Origin: Chromatiaceae bacterium
GTDB lineage: Bacteria > Pseudomonadota > Gammaproteobacteria > Chromatiales > Chromatiaceae
Assembly (NCBI GenBank): GCA_025458165.1
Contig: JALOTB010000011.1
Location: 20,342 to 84,341, forward strand
DNA length: 64,000 bases
Reading direction: 5' to 3'
Of the stretch, positions 37,724-47,436 are shown in pieces. Position numbers and translations under genes: made by a program. Each line of letters opens with the position of its first letter. The stretch's first letter is position 1. The notes under the pieces were generated by a model. The model did no database searches. It saw only the letters and a program-made list of their open reading frames with translations, and was not told where the DNA came from.

Positions 37724-38148
37724 CCGATCTCGACCAGCTCCAGCGCGAAGGTCAGGTCCTGCCCGGCCAGCGGATGGTTGCCGTCGATCAGCACCCGCTC
37801 GTCGTCGAAGCCGGCGACGATGAAGCTCAGCGCCTGGCCGTCCGGCCCCTCGGCGTGCAGGATCATTCCCGCAACCAGGTCGATGTCCTCCGGGATGGCG
37901 TCGCGCGGCAGCATCTGGGTGAGCTGCTCGCGCCGCGGGCCGTAGGCATCGGCCGCGGGGATGGTGACGGTCTTGGTCTCGCCCTCGGCCATGCCGAGCA
38001 CCGCCTGCTCGAATCCCGGGATGATCTGGCCGCCACCCAGTGTCAGCTCCAAGGGATCGCCGCCGCGCGAGGAATCGAACTCGGTGCCGTCGTCGAGGGT
38101 GCCGGTGTAGTGGACCTTCACGGTGTCGCCGTGCTTGGCTTCTGACAT
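37720..38148 (-). CDS. FKBP-type peptidyl-prolyl isomerase (SlpA/FkpB-like)
   Basis: The protein has 142 residues from ATG 38148, with GGAGG five bases upstream. The FKBP core (VKVHYTGTLDDGTEFDSS, QIIPGFEQAVLGM and the final ALELVEIG) flanks an inserted IF chaperone domain (about 65-125), the SlyD/SlpA layout. There is no His-rich tail, unlike SlyD. FkpB genes often lie in the ileS-lspA-fkpB-ispH cluster; here lspA is 1 kb upstream with an HtrA gene in between, so the cluster seems rearranged. Confidence 0.9.
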   Translation of the reverse strand: MSEAKHGDTVKVHYTGTLDDGTEFDSSRGGDPLELTLGGGQIIPGFEQAVLGMAEGETKTVTIPAADAYGPRREQLTQMLPRDAIPEDIDLVAGMILHAEGPDGQALSFIVAGFDDERVLIDGNHPLAGQDLTFALELVEIG

Positions 38149-38201
38149 GCGGACCTCCAGGGGGAGTGGATCGGCCAGACGGCCGAGCAAGGGGGCGTGG
38201 C

Positions 38202-39047
38202 TCAGCGGCCGCGCAGCACGCGATCCATCGCCGCGCGCACGCGGTTCGCGGGGGTCGCGAAGCCGATGCCGACATTGCCGCCGGAGGGGCCCAGCAGCGC
38301 GGTGTTGATGCCGACGACCTCGCCGGCGAGGTTGACCAGCGGGCCGCCGGAGTTGCCGGGGTTTATCGAGGCATCGGTCTGGATGTAGTCGCCCAGGTCG
38401 CTCCCGCCCAGCCCGTCACGCCCGAGCGCGCTGACGATCCCCGAGGTGACCGTCTGGCCGATGCCGAAGGGGTTACCGATGGCGAGCACGAAGTCCCCCA
38501 CCTCCAGGTCATCGGAGTTGCCGAAGCTCAGGCCCTGCAACCCTGGCGCTGGGTTGATCGCCAGCACCGCGATGTCCGCGCGGCGGTCGGTCCCCACCAG
38601 GCGGGCGTTGAAGCTGCGGCGATCTTTCAGGGTGATGGTGATCGACTCGGCATCCTCGACCACGTGGCGGTTGGTGAGGACGTAGCCGCGCGGGCCATCG
38701 ACGATCAGGCCGGAGCCCACACTCTGCCGTTTGCCGCTGCGCGGCGACTCCGGGATCGGCAGGTCGAACTTCTCCAGGAAACGGCGGAAATCCGGATCGC
38801 GGAAAAAGGGGTGCTGCTCCAAGGACACCTTGGACTCCACGGAGATATTCACCACCGCGGGGGTGACCCGGCGCAGCAGGGGGGCGAGGGTGGGAAAGCC
38901 GCCACGCGCCTTGCGATAGGGGAAAGCGGCCCGCTCGGGCTGGGGGGTGACGACAGGGCTCTCGACCCCGCTGAGCTCCGGCAACGGGGCGCAGCCGACG
39001 AGCAGTAGGGCCAGGGCAAGCGCGGCGGGCAGCGCAAGGGGTCGCAT
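38202..39047 (-). CDS. lipoprotein-type HtrA serine protease lacking a PDZ domain
   Basis: The protein has 281 residues. A lipobox LLVGC (Cys19) predicts a lipoprotein, and residues after it (APLPE) do not suggest inner-membrane retention. The catalytic triad is intact: His128 (TNRHVV), Asp158 (RADIAVL) and Ser233 (GNSGGPL). The protein ends just after the protease domain, without the PDZ domain usual in this family. It is most like DegS/DegQ in the core. It lies between lspA and fkpB on the same strand; LspA would process its own neighbour's lipoprotein signal, a neat but unproven link. Confidence 0.88.
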   Translation of the reverse strand: MRPLALPAALALALLLVGCAPLPELSGVESPVVTPQPERAAFPYRKARGGFPTLAPLLRRVTPAVVNISVESKVSLEQHPFFRDPDFRRFLEKFDLPIPESPRSGKRQSVGSGLIVDGPRGYVLTNRHVVEDAESITITLKDRRSFNARLVGTDRRADIAVLAINPAPGLQGLSFGNSDDLEVGDFVLAIGNPFGIGQTVTSGIVSALGRDGLGGSDLGDYIQTDASINPGNSGGPLVNLAGEVVGINTALLGPSGGNVGIGFATPANRVRAAMDRVLRGR

Positions 39048-39144
39048 CAGCTTGGGGGATTCGCATCGGGGGGTAGGTCCGCCAAGTATGGGGCAGCCGC
39101 CCGCCGCGGGCCACCGTCGGGGCGCGCGGGCAGGCCGCGAGCAG

Positions 39145-39666
39145 TCAGGAGGACGGAGCCCCCTGGGCCGACTCCTTGCGGAAGGCCAGGATCAGCATCA
39201 GGACCACGCCAATGCTGATTGCACTGTCGGCGATGTTGAACGCCGGCCAAGGGTTGAACATCCGCAACGGGATGAAGGGCAGCGAGACGTCGATGTAGTC
39301 GACCACCCGCCCGGTCAGCACCCGGTCGATCAGATTGCCCACCGCCCCGCCGACCACCAGGGCCAGCGCCAAGGCGGTCAGCCGCTCCCTCGCCGCAAGG
39401 CGCAACAGCCACAGGGTCAGCACCAGGGTCATCAGGAAGGCGATTGCAACGAAGAACCACCGCTGCCAGCCGCCGGCGCCGGCGAGGAAGCTGAACGCCG
39501 CGCCCTCGTTGTACATCAGCGTAAGGTTGACCAGCGGCAACACCGCCACCGGCTGATACGGGGCCAGCGCGGCCTCGGCCAGCCATTTGGTGCCCTGATC
39601 GAGCAGCACCACCAGGGCGGAGAGCCAGAGCCAGCGGGCATTGGCCGGGTTGGTAATGAAGCGCAT
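39145..39666 (-). CDS. lspA: lipoprotein signal peptidase II
   Basis: The protein has 173 residues from ATG 39666 (MRFITNPANARWLWL), matching LspA length. Four membrane segments are visible. Conserved motifs are NEGAAFSF, GGAVGNLIDRV, GRVVDYIDV and FNIADSAISIG; the last two carry the catalytic aspartate pair. It cleaves prolipoproteins before the lipid-modified Cys in the inner membrane. An earlier GTG or ATG (39726) would add 20 residues that do not resemble the family. ileS is not adjacent. Confidence 0.92.
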   Translation of the reverse strand: MRFITNPANARWLWLSALVVLLDQGTKWLAEAALAPYQPVAVLPLVNLTLMYNEGAAFSFLAGAGGWQRWFFVAIAFLMTLVLTLWLLRLAARERLTALALALVVGGAVGNLIDRVLTGRVVDYIDVSLPFIPLRMFNPWPAFNIADSAISIGVVLMLILAFRKESAQGAPSS

Positions 39667-39821
39667 GTCGCGGCGGACCGGGCCCTGGTAGTCGTTAACA
39701 GCTCCCCCCGCCCGCGTCCCGCTCAAGGCGGCGCAGGCGGGGACCAGTTGGGCAATGTCTGGCCGCGCCGCGGCGAAACCAACTCGGTCGTCACAGCGCG
39801 GCCGTCGACGGCCAGGGTCGG

Positions 39822-40169
39822 CTATTGCGCCTGATCTGCTGCCCGGACGCGCTCACCCAGATCTTCGGGCTCCCCGACGCGATGCCGCTTGCGGGCCTGG
39901 GTGTCACCCGACTGGCCCTGGCCCAGGCTTGCGCCTTGTCCCGAAGCACCGGCACCGGCGCCGGCGGCTGATTCCCCTTGCCCGGCAGAGCCCCGTTGCC
40001 CTGCAGAGCCGCCGCTCCCGGCGCCTCCGCCAGCGCCCATCCCAGGGATCCCAGCCCCCCCGGCGGGACCGCCGCTCCCGCCAGGGCCCTTTCCGGCGAG
40101 TGACTCAAAGGCCGTCAGGCCGGCGAACAACCCAGTGGCCGCAGCAACAAGGAATGCTCTTCGTCTCAT
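39822..40169 (-). CDS. small exported Gly/Ser/Gln-rich protein
   Basis: The protein has 115 residues. The N-terminus MRRRAFLVAAATGLFAGLTAFESLAG is a signal peptide with a basic start, reminiscent of a Tat signal. The mature part is low-complexity: Gly-, Ser-, Ala- and Gln-rich repeats (GGAG, GQGQS) and a charged end (QARKRHRVGEPEDLGERV). There is no known domain. It is divergent from another Gly-rich exported protein 250 bases away. The pair could be surface or matrix proteins; nothing more can be said. Confidence 0.6.
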   Translation of the reverse strand: MRRRAFLVAAATGLFAGLTAFESLAGKGPGGSGGPAGGAGIPGMGAGGGAGSGGSAGQRGSAGQGESAAGAGAGASGQGASLGQGQSGDTQARKRHRVGEPEDLGERVRAADQAQ

Positions 40170-40418
40170 GATCCTTCCTCCTCATCGGTTTCCGGAGCTC
40201 GCACAACCCGAACACGGATGGCGCCTGCTCCAGCTCAGCCCGCGGTTCACGTGGGCCAATAACAACATAGCACTGACCGCGGGTTAAGCGACCCGCCCAA
40301 GCGACCGAGTCGGCGCCGAACGGCCGCCGGGCAGCGAACTATCCTTATCCGTACCGATCGCGCGGATTTGCGATATCTGTGCGTCGCAAAGTCCCCACCC
40401 GGACCAAGGAGGCCCGTA
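40170..40418. other. divergent region between two Gly-rich protein genes
   Basis: About 250 bases holding both promoters. No clear sigma-70 box, repeat or RNA gene was recognised. AAGGAGG before the rightward ATG is a strong ribosome site. Confidence 0.4.
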
Positions 40419-40901
<483 letters not shown>

Positions 40902-41010
40902 GCAAGACGGCCGATCGGGGCCTCGCATCGCTTACCGGACGGCCCAGCCCGGGGGGTGCGAGGCCGGCGGCACGAAGGCTGTCTCTTCGACGACGGGTCG
41001 ACCTGGCCGA

Positions 41011-41436
41011 TCAGCGGCAGAGCTCGCTGAGGTAGTCCTCGTACCCGCGGCGCTTGTGGCGCAGCTCGACCCCCTGGGAGGGGCTGTAGCCAAGGCGCAG
41101 CTTACGGTTGACCTGCTCGAGCTGTTGGCGCTTGTTCCAGCAGGCCGCCTCACTCTTCGCCGCACTGCGCACGCGGGTGACGCCCGCCTTTCGCCGCGGG
41201 GCTTGCTCGACCCGCGTCGCCGGGGGGCCCGCCGTCGGCGTCCAGCCCGTCAGGCGATCCTCGATGCTGATCGCCTCGCCGGCCTCGGCGCAAGGCCATT
41301 GGCTGAACTCGATGCCCCCTGCCGCATTCTCGCAGCGGTAAACCCTGGTGTCGGCGGCAAGCTCGACGTTCGCAACCAGAAGGACTGCGGCGAGCGCGCA
41401 GGCACAGGTCCTGATACGGATCGGGGTAAGCTGCAT
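41011..41436 (-). CDS. DUF4124-type exported protein
   Basis: The protein has 141 residues. The signal peptide (ACALAAVLLVANVELAA) is followed by TRVYRCENAAGGIEFSQWPC, the DUF4124 pattern of a short beta-rich module with a Cys pair. The C-terminal part is basic and helical, with two Cys (AACWNKR and the last CR). Envelope location is likely but function is unknown. It is convergent with the polyglycine gene and lies 39 bases downstream of the pseudopilin gene on the same strand, so the two may be co-transcribed. Confidence 0.75.
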   Translation of the reverse strand: MQLTPIRIRTCACALAAVLLVANVELAADTRVYRCENAAGGIEFSQWPCAEAGEAISIEDRLTGWTPTAGPPATRVEQAPRRKAGVTRVRSAAKSEAACWNKRQQLEQVNRKLRLGYSPSQGVELRHKRRGYEDYLSELCR

Positions 41437-41475
41437 GGTCAGGGCTCCTCGAAGGGGGCTGCGCTCGGTTCACCC

Positions 41476-42030
41476 TCAGCCGCAGGAGATCGCGCTACCG
41501 TCGGGCGCCGTTCTGCTCACCCGCGGCCGGCCGATGTTGGAGACGATGACCGCGCGGGGCGCGGCCTGCGCGCTCCGCTCGCAGAGCGCGATGCTGAGGT
41601 TGGTGCCGCCGGCGCTGCCGTCGACGTCGAAGCGGACCAAGCGCCGGTAGGTGCTCGACGTGGCCGAGACCGGGGCGTCGGACGCCCCCTGGCGGTAGCG
41701 CAGCACGGGCTCCCCCGCATCAGGCGCGCGGTTGTCGTTGCGGTCGACGAACAGCAGATAACCTTGATGCCAGAGCGAGTCACCCGCGCAGGTCAGTCCG
41801 TCGGCGCTCGGGCAGAGGACGGCGGGGCTGCCGCCGTCGACGGCCGTGGTGCGGGCGAGGTGGAGGTGGCTGATCAGGGTCTCGGCCTCGGCCCTCATCC
41901 GCGCCTCGGCCAGCAGCCGCCCGAAGCTCGGCACGCCCGCACCGAGCAGAATCCCGGCAATCGAGAGGGTGATCAGGGTCTCGACCAGGGTGACACCGAG
42001 CTGGCGGCGAAGGCGTTGGGTGCGGCTCAT
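41476..42030 (-). CDS. type IV pseudopilin, FimT/GspH family
   Basis: The protein has 184 residues from ATG 42030, with GGAG upstream. A prepilin peptidase site is visible in QLGVTLVETLITLSIAGILLG (cleavage after Gly, Glu at +5), followed by the hydrophobic N-terminal helix. The C-terminal globular part (about 60-184) has the GspH/FimT pattern with Cys residues. It probably takes part in a minor-pilin complex of type IV pili or type II secretion. No pil or gsp genes adjoin it, so it is an orphan here. Repeat C lies 135 bases upstream. Confidence 0.85.
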   Translation of the reverse strand: MSRTQRLRRQLGVTLVETLITLSIAGILLGAGVPSFGRLLAEARMRAEAETLISHLHLARTTAVDGGSPAVLCPSADGLTCAGDSLWHQGYLLFVDRNDNRAPDAGEPVLRYRQGASDAPVSATSSTYRRLVRFDVDGSAGGTNLSIALCERSAQAAPRAVIVSNIGRPRVSRTAPDGSAISCG

Positions 42031-42164
42031 GGCGGTCTCCGGCGGGTGGATTTCTCTTGTGGTTAATGAAAGCAAACCACCGCGGCGGGCGCCGTCGGCG
42101 CCGCGCGCAGGCGAACGTCGGAGTTTTCTGATAGGCGTGCCGGAACCGGCCGAGTCGGGAGCCG

Positions 42165-42286
42165 TTAGGGAAACGCTGAAGAATTCAGAGTTTCCCGCGC
42201 GGGGCAGGAGCCCCGCCATTTTCAGGCGCGCAAGCGGCTGAAAATGAAGGAGCCGGGAAACCACGCTTTTCCGGCTCCGTGCTGAT
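42165..42286 (+). repeat. multi-hairpin interspersed repeat, copy C (right end lost)
   Basis: It begins with TTAGGGAAACGCTGAA, which folds back on TTCAGAGTTTCCC. Then come GCGGGGC/GCCCCGC; ATTTTCAGGCGC/GCGGCTGAAAAT at 42218-42245; and GGAGCCGG/CCGGCTCC. It stops at GTGCTGAT, where copies A and B continue into their last hairpin. The right half lies inside the 3' end of the MotB-like gene, whose last 33 or so codons are repeat-derived. Confidence 0.78.
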
Positions 42287-43522
42287 TTTGCGGCGGTTGC
42301 GCTGGTTGGCCTCGGGGGTCGTCCCGGGATCGAGCGGGCGGTGCTCGCCGAATCCGGCGGCGACCATACGGCGCTCCGGAATCCCGGCCACGGCCAGCTC
42401 CCGAACGACCGAGAGCGCACGGGCGGTGGAGAGTGACCAGTTGGAGTCGAAGGCGCCGCCGCGGGCGAGCGGGACCCGGTCGGTGTGTCCGTCGACGCGC
42501 AGGATCCAGTCGACCTCGGGCGGGATCTGCGCGCTCAGCCCCTTGAGTGTCCCCGCGAGACCGGCGAGCTGCGCCTTGCCGGCCTCGCCAAGCTCGGCCG
42601 AGGCGGAGGCGAACAGGACCTCGGACTGAAACACGAAGCGGTCGCCCTCGACCCGCACGGTCGGGTTGTCACCCAGGGCCTCGCGCACCTTTCCGAAGAA
42701 GTCCGAGCGGTAGCGCTCCAGCTCGTTGACACGGCGTGCCAGCTCGATGTTGAGACGCGACCCCAGATCAGCGATCTCCGCCGCCTTGACCTGGCGGTCG
42801 GCCTCGGCCACCGCGAGGGCCTCGCCGACCAGCCTGAGCTGCTCGCGCAGCTCCTCGATGCGGCGGTTCAGCAGGGCCACCTCGGCCTGGGCATCGGCGC
42901 TCAAGCGCTTCTCGTCGGCGATCGCCTCCTGCTGCTCGCCGACGAGCGCGGACAGGGCCTGGATGCGGATCTCACGCTCCTCGATCTGGCGTTGGGCGAG
43001 TCGGGTACGCTCGCCCTCGTCCGCCAGCCGCGCCTCCAGCACTTGCGAACGATCCCGAGTTTGGCCGAGCTCGCCGGCCAGGGCGTCCATCGAGGCGGCC
43101 AGGGTCCCGACCCGTGCCTCTAGCTCCGCGCGAACCCGGCGCAGGGCATCGATGTCCTGCTGCAGGCTCGCCATCTCGCGAAGCTGCCGCTCGATGGTCG
43201 CCTGGTCCTCCTCCCCCGCCGCGATGAGCTCGGTCCGCTCGGCGGTGAGCGCGGCGACGGTGTCGGACAGCGAGGCCACCCGCGCGTCGAGCCCATCGGC
43301 GCGCTCGCGGGTGAGCCCGAGCTCCTCGGTCAGCTCGGCGAGGCGTTGGTGCAGGACCTCAAGCTCAAACTCCTGATCCGAGACGAGCTGGCGCAAGAGG
43401 AACTGGGCCAGGGTGAAGATCAGCAGGACGAAGATCACGACCATGAGGAGCGCGGAGAGCGCGTCCACATAGCCGGGCCAGACGTTGACGCCGCGCCCGC
43501 GGCGGCGGATCCCGGTGAACAC
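42185..43522 (-). CDS. OmpA/MotB-like peptidoglycan-binding stator protein with repeat-derived C-terminus
   Basis: The protein has 445 residues. A single membrane helix follows VNVWPGYVDALSALLMV; Asp20 in YVDAL is placed like the proton-carrying Asp of MotB/ExbD/ZorB. A long coiled coil (about 45-280) leads to an OmpA-like domain (about 300-412) with LRVDGHTDRVPL, STARALSVVREL and NQRNRRK. The family end is then replaced by STEPEKRGFPAPSFSAACAPENG..., translated from hairpin repeat C. The partner MotA/ExbB gene is five bases upstream. Together they should form a proton-driven, wall-anchored motor unit of unknown purpose; no flagellar or ZorC/ZorD/ZorE genes are near. Confidence 0.85.
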   Translation of the reverse strand: MFTGIRRRGRGVNVWPGYVDALSALLMVVIFVLLIFTLAQFLLRQLVSDQEFELEVLHQRLAELTEELGLTRERADGLDARVASLSDTVAALTAERTELIAAGEEDQATIERQLREMASLQQDIDALRRVRAELEARVGTLAASMDALAGELGQTRDRSQVLEARLADEGERTRLAQRQIEEREIRIQALSALVGEQQEAIADEKRLSADAQAEVALLNRRIEELREQLRLVGEALAVAEADRQVKAAEIADLGSRLNIELARRVNELERYRSDFFGKVREALGDNPTVRVEGDRFVFQSEVLFASASAELGEAGKAQLAGLAGTLKGLSAQIPPEVDWILRVDGHTDRVPLARGGAFDSNWSLSTARALSVVRELAVAGIPERRMVAAGFGEHRPLDPGTTPEANQRNRRKISTEPEKRGFPAPSFSAACAPENGGAPAPRGKL

Positions 43523-43527
43523 GGCGC

Positions 43528-44409
43528 CTAGCGCCCCTCGCGGGAGTCGTCGGCCGCGGCGGCGGCTGCCCCTCCCCGCGCAGACCCTGAGCCGCCCAGC
43601 AGGCCCTCCAGCAGCCGACGCTGGGCGCGCAGCTCCTCAAGGAGCGGCGTCAGCGCACCCGCCTCCTCGATCTCCACCGGCGGGCCCTCGGGGACGCGCC
43701 CGCGGCCGGGCTCGTCGATGAGCTGGGTGACCCCGGTCAGCCATTCCTCGAGGCCGTTGAAGAAGCGGTTCTGGGCGTGGCTCGCCTGCAGGTCGAGAAA
43801 GCCGAGCACGAGCGAGCCGCCGAGACCGAAGAGCGAGGAGCTGAAGGCGGTGCCCATGCCCGCGAGCGGCGCCTCCAGACCCGCCCGCAGCTCGCGGAAG
43901 ACCAGCTCCGCGTCGCCCCCCGAGACATCGAGCCCGGCGATCACCCGGCCAACCGCGCTGATGGTCCCGAGCAGGCCCCAGAAGGTCCCGAGCAGACCCA
44001 AGAAGATCAGCAGCCCGATGATGTAGCGCGAGATCTCCCGCGACTCGTCGAGGCGGGCGCGGATGCCGTCGAGCACCGTGCGCAGCGCCAGCGCCGAGAG
44101 CCGAAAGCGGTCCTTGCGCCGCCCCTGGAGGTGGCGCGCCAGGGGCTTGAGGAGCCGCGGCTCCTGGGCCACCGAGATCCCCGTCTCGCCGGTGCGGAAG
44201 AGCTTGATCCAGGCGATCTCCGGGCCCAGCACCACGACGTGGCGGAGGTTGATCACCAGCCCGACCGCGAGCACCGCGAGGATCAGGCTGTTGAAGCCCC
44301 AGTTGGCCATAAAGGCCCCGCGCAGGGGGACAAACAGGAGCGCGCCGATCGCCGCAACCGTCGCCAGGTAGACGGCCATCCAGAAGAGTGACTGCTTGGG
44401 ACTGCTCAT
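43528..44409 (-). CDS. MotA/TolQ/ExbB-family proton channel protein
   Basis: The protein has 293 residues. There are membrane helices near 10-30, 38-60, 128-155 and 185-205; the last two have the family motif FLGLLGTFWGLLGTISAVG and the GMGTAFSSSLFGLGGSLVLGFLD stretch. A cytoplasmic segment joins helices 2 and 3. The C-terminal tail (about 250-293) is acidic and Gly/Ala-rich. It forms the ion-conducting stator with the MotB-like protein encoded five bases downstream. Similar two-gene pairs occur widely as chromosomal genes of unknown role, and in Zorya defence loci; the Zorya effectors are absent here. Confidence 0.85.
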   Translation of the reverse strand: MSSPKQSLFWMAVYLATVAAIGALLFVPLRGAFMANWGFNSLILAVLAVGLVINLRHVVVLGPEIAWIKLFRTGETGISVAQEPRLLKPLARHLQGRRKDRFRLSALALRTVLDGIRARLDESREISRYIIGLLIFLGLLGTFWGLLGTISAVGRVIAGLDVSGGDAELVFRELRAGLEAPLAGMGTAFSSSLFGLGGSLVLGFLDLQASHAQNRFFNGLEEWLTGVTQLIDEPGRGRVPEGPPVEIEEAGALTPLLEELRAQRRLLEGLLGGSGSARGGAAAAAADDSREGR

Positions 44410-44436
44410 CGCGAGGGCGGCGGGAATCGCTGGGGC

Positions 44437-45183
44437 TCAGACGGGTGCCCATGCTACCGAACTCCCGCCGCCCTGTCCGCGCCCGCTCAATCCGCGGACT
44501 TGCGGAAGCGCAGGAAGTAGTTCTCGCGCAGGAAGCGCTCCTCGCCGATCAGCTCGAAGCCCGCCGCGCGGATCTCCTCGATTGCCCGACAGGATCCAGG
44601 GGCTGCTGCGGCCGGGGATCCGGTGGAAGTCGATGACCACCAGCTCGCCGCCGGGACGGAGCGCCTTGCGGATCGAGTCCAGCATCGCCCGCGGGTGCTC
44701 GAAGTGGTGGTAGGTATCGCTGACGAAAACCAGGTCCACGCTCTCGGGGGGCAGGCGGGTGTCGCGCTGGTCGTTCACGATCGCCTCGACGTTGTCCACC
44801 CGGTACTCCCCGCTGCGGGCCTCGATGCCCTCGACGAAGCTCGGCGAGATGTCGACCGCATAGACCCTGCCCTCGGGCCCCACGGCGCGGGCGAAGAGCA
44901 TGGTGAAGAGGCCGGTGCCCGCGCCGACGTCGGCCACGGCCATGCCGGGGCGGACCCCACTGGCCTTCACGATGCGCAGGCGCTGGTCGAAGACCTCGCG
45001 CCCTGGGCTCTCGAAGATCTCCCGCCAGCGCTCGACGTTGGTGTTGTGGTAGTGGGTGTTGATGCTCGGGTCGACCGCCGGCGCCTCGGCGCGGACTGGC
45101 ACCCAGGGCAGGGACGTCAGCAGCGCCGCGGCGGCCAGGGCAAGCGCGGCGTGCCGGCGCGGTGCGGATCGATGGGGATGCAT
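44437..45183 (-). pseudogene. exported class I SAM-dependent methyltransferase, frameshifted near the 3' end
   Basis: From ATG 45183 (GGAGG six bases upstream) a signal peptide (LALAAAALLTSLPWVPVRAEA) leads into a Rossmann methyltransferase domain: VADVGAGTGLFTMLFA (motif I), VYAVDISP, VEAIVNDQRDTRLPPESVDLVFVSDTYHHF and LRPGGELVVIDFHR. After GRSSPWIL (near 44590) the frame becomes unrelated. In another frame the expected ending resumes as EEIRAAGFELIGEERFLRENYF and stops at 44487. A deletion of about 20-25 bases explains it. The product, if made, lacks the last strands of the fold. Periplasmic methyltransferase-like proteins of this kind exist in related bacteria; the substrate is unknown. 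Confidence 0.75.
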
Positions 45184-45352
45184 GTCGAGCCTCCGGGGTC
45201 GCGGATGGGGTCGGGAAGGGGCGAGACGGGGTGTCGGGCCGCACACCCTGCTATTGGGTGACGCAATGCCGCGGGGGTTCCGAGCCGCAAGGTAAGGGCG
45301 ACACCGGGGACACCGGGGCCGAGCCCCTGGCGGGCCGGTGCTGGGTGCGACG

Positions 45353-45961
45353 CTAGGGCGGGCTCAAAGCGCGCAGCGCGGCGCGGATCAGCTCCTCGGA
45401 TGTCTTGGCCCCGTCGTCCACGGACCGGGCCATGCGGTTGGCGTCGGCCGGTTTGTAGCCGAGCGCGACCAGGGCGCTGACGGCGTCGGCTAGGGCGCTG
45501 TCCTCACCCATCGACGAGGGCGGTAGGCCGGCGTGCCCCTGCGGCAGTGCGGGACCCAAGCCGTCCACGCGGTCGCGCATCTCCACGATCAGCCGCTCGG
45601 CAGTCTTGCGGCCGATCCCCGGGAGGCGGATGAGCGCGGCGACGTCCTGCTGCTCGACGCAGCGGGCGAAGCGCTGGGCGTCCATCCCGGAGAGGATGGC
45701 GAGCCCCATACGCGCCCCAACCCCCGTGACCTTGAGCAGGGCGCGGAACAGGGCGCGGTCCGACTCGCGGATAAAGCCGTAGAGGACCTGGGCATCCTCG
45801 CGGACCGCGAGATGCGTCACCAGGGTCACCGTCTCACCCACCGCCGGTAGGTCGTAGAAGGTCGACATCGGGGCGTCCAGCTCGTAGCCGACGCCGCCGA
45901 CGTCGAGCAGGAGCTGGGGCGGGCGCTTATAGACGATCGTCCCGCGCAGGCGTCCGATCAT
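45353..45961 (-). CDS. ruvA: Holliday junction branch migration protein RuvA
   Basis: The protein has 202 residues from ATG 45961 (MIGRLRGTIVYK), which overlaps the ruvC stop. Domain I is an OB fold (1-65), domain II has helix-hairpin-helix motifs (VTGVGARMGLAIL and LPGIGRKTAERLIVEM), and domain III is the mobile RuvB-contacting helix bundle (about 155-202). It binds four-way junctions and loads RuvB. ruvB, usually next, is not found downstream; a frameshifted methyltransferase gene follows instead. Confidence 0.95.
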   Translation of the reverse strand: MIGRLRGTIVYKRPPQLLLDVGGVGYELDAPMSTFYDLPAVGETVTLVTHLAVREDAQVLYGFIRESDRALFRALLKVTGVGARMGLAILSGMDAQRFARCVEQQDVAALIRLPGIGRKTAERLIVEMRDRVDGLGPALPQGHAGLPPSSMGEDSALADAVSALVALGYKPADANRMARSVDDGAKTSEELIRAALRALSPP

Positions 45962-46497
45962 GGCCGGAAGTCCCGCCACGAGGCCGCGGCCCGTTTGCGC
46001 GCCGGTATGCCCATGGAGTGGGCGTGGCAGAGCGCGATCGCGAGGGCGTCGGCCTCATCCTCGGCCGGCTCCTCAGCGAGCGCGAGCAGCACGCGCACCA
46101 TGTGCTGGACCTGGGCCTTGTCCGCCCCGCCGGTCCCAACCACCGCGAGCTTGACCGACTTGGGGCTGTACTCGTGCACCTGCGCCCCGCCCTTGAGGCC
46201 GGCGCAGATCACCGCCCCGCGCGCCTGGCCGAGCTTGAGCGCGGCCGTCGGGTCGCGGGCGAAGATGAGCTGCTCGACCGCCATCTCGTGGGGTTGGTGC
46301 TCCGCCACGACCGCGGCGACGCCGTCGAAGATCCGCCCCAGGCGCTCGGGCCAGGGGTACTCCCCGACCCGGATACAGCCGCTCGCGAGGCGGATACTGC
46401 GGATCCCGTCGCTCGCGATCAGGCCGTAGCCGGTGATGCGTGAGCCGGGGTCGATTCCGAGGATGCGGTGGCGGGGTTGCGGGGGAACGGGCATCAC
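45958..46497 (-). CDS. ruvC: Holliday junction resolvase RuvC
   Basis: The protein has 179 residues. The four acidic catalytic residues are present: Asp16 (GIDPGS), Glu75 (AVEQLIF), Asp147 and Asp150 (AEDEADALAIALCHAH). It cuts Holliday junctions symmetrically, acting with RuvAB. Its stop overlaps the ruvA start (ATGA), and yebC lies 47 bases upstream, giving the conserved yebC-ruvC-ruvA order. Confidence 0.95.
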   Translation of the reverse strand: MMPVPPQPRHRILGIDPGSRITGYGLIASDGIRSIRLASGCIRVGEYPWPERLGRIFDGVAAVVAEHQPHEMAVEQLIFARDPTAALKLGQARGAVICAGLKGGAQVHEYSPKSVKLAVVGTGGADKAQVQHMVRVLLALAEEPAEDEADALAIALCHAHSMGIPARKRAAASWRDFRP

Positions 46498-46544
46498 GGG
46501 TGCGGGGCGCGCGGGGTCCGGGGGTTGCGGCCCTGCCCGCGGGG

Positions 46545-47294
<750 letters not shown>

Positions 47295-47436
47295 AGGGGT
47301 GCTCATGCGTGCAAAGAGGCCAGGATTGTAGCATCGGGGCGGTTCTGAGATCGCACTGGCGCCGGGTCGGCCCGGGCGACAGGCGGCGGCTCGCCGGCTC
47401 CCCGGGGGTTCGTCGAAGCGCGGCGGGGGTTGCCCC

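Noticed and set aside
42185..44409. Zorya anti-phage defence system
   Set aside because: Only ZorA/ZorB-like genes are present. No ZorC, ZorD helicase or ZorE nuclease gene is adjacent, and such stator pairs are common outside defence.
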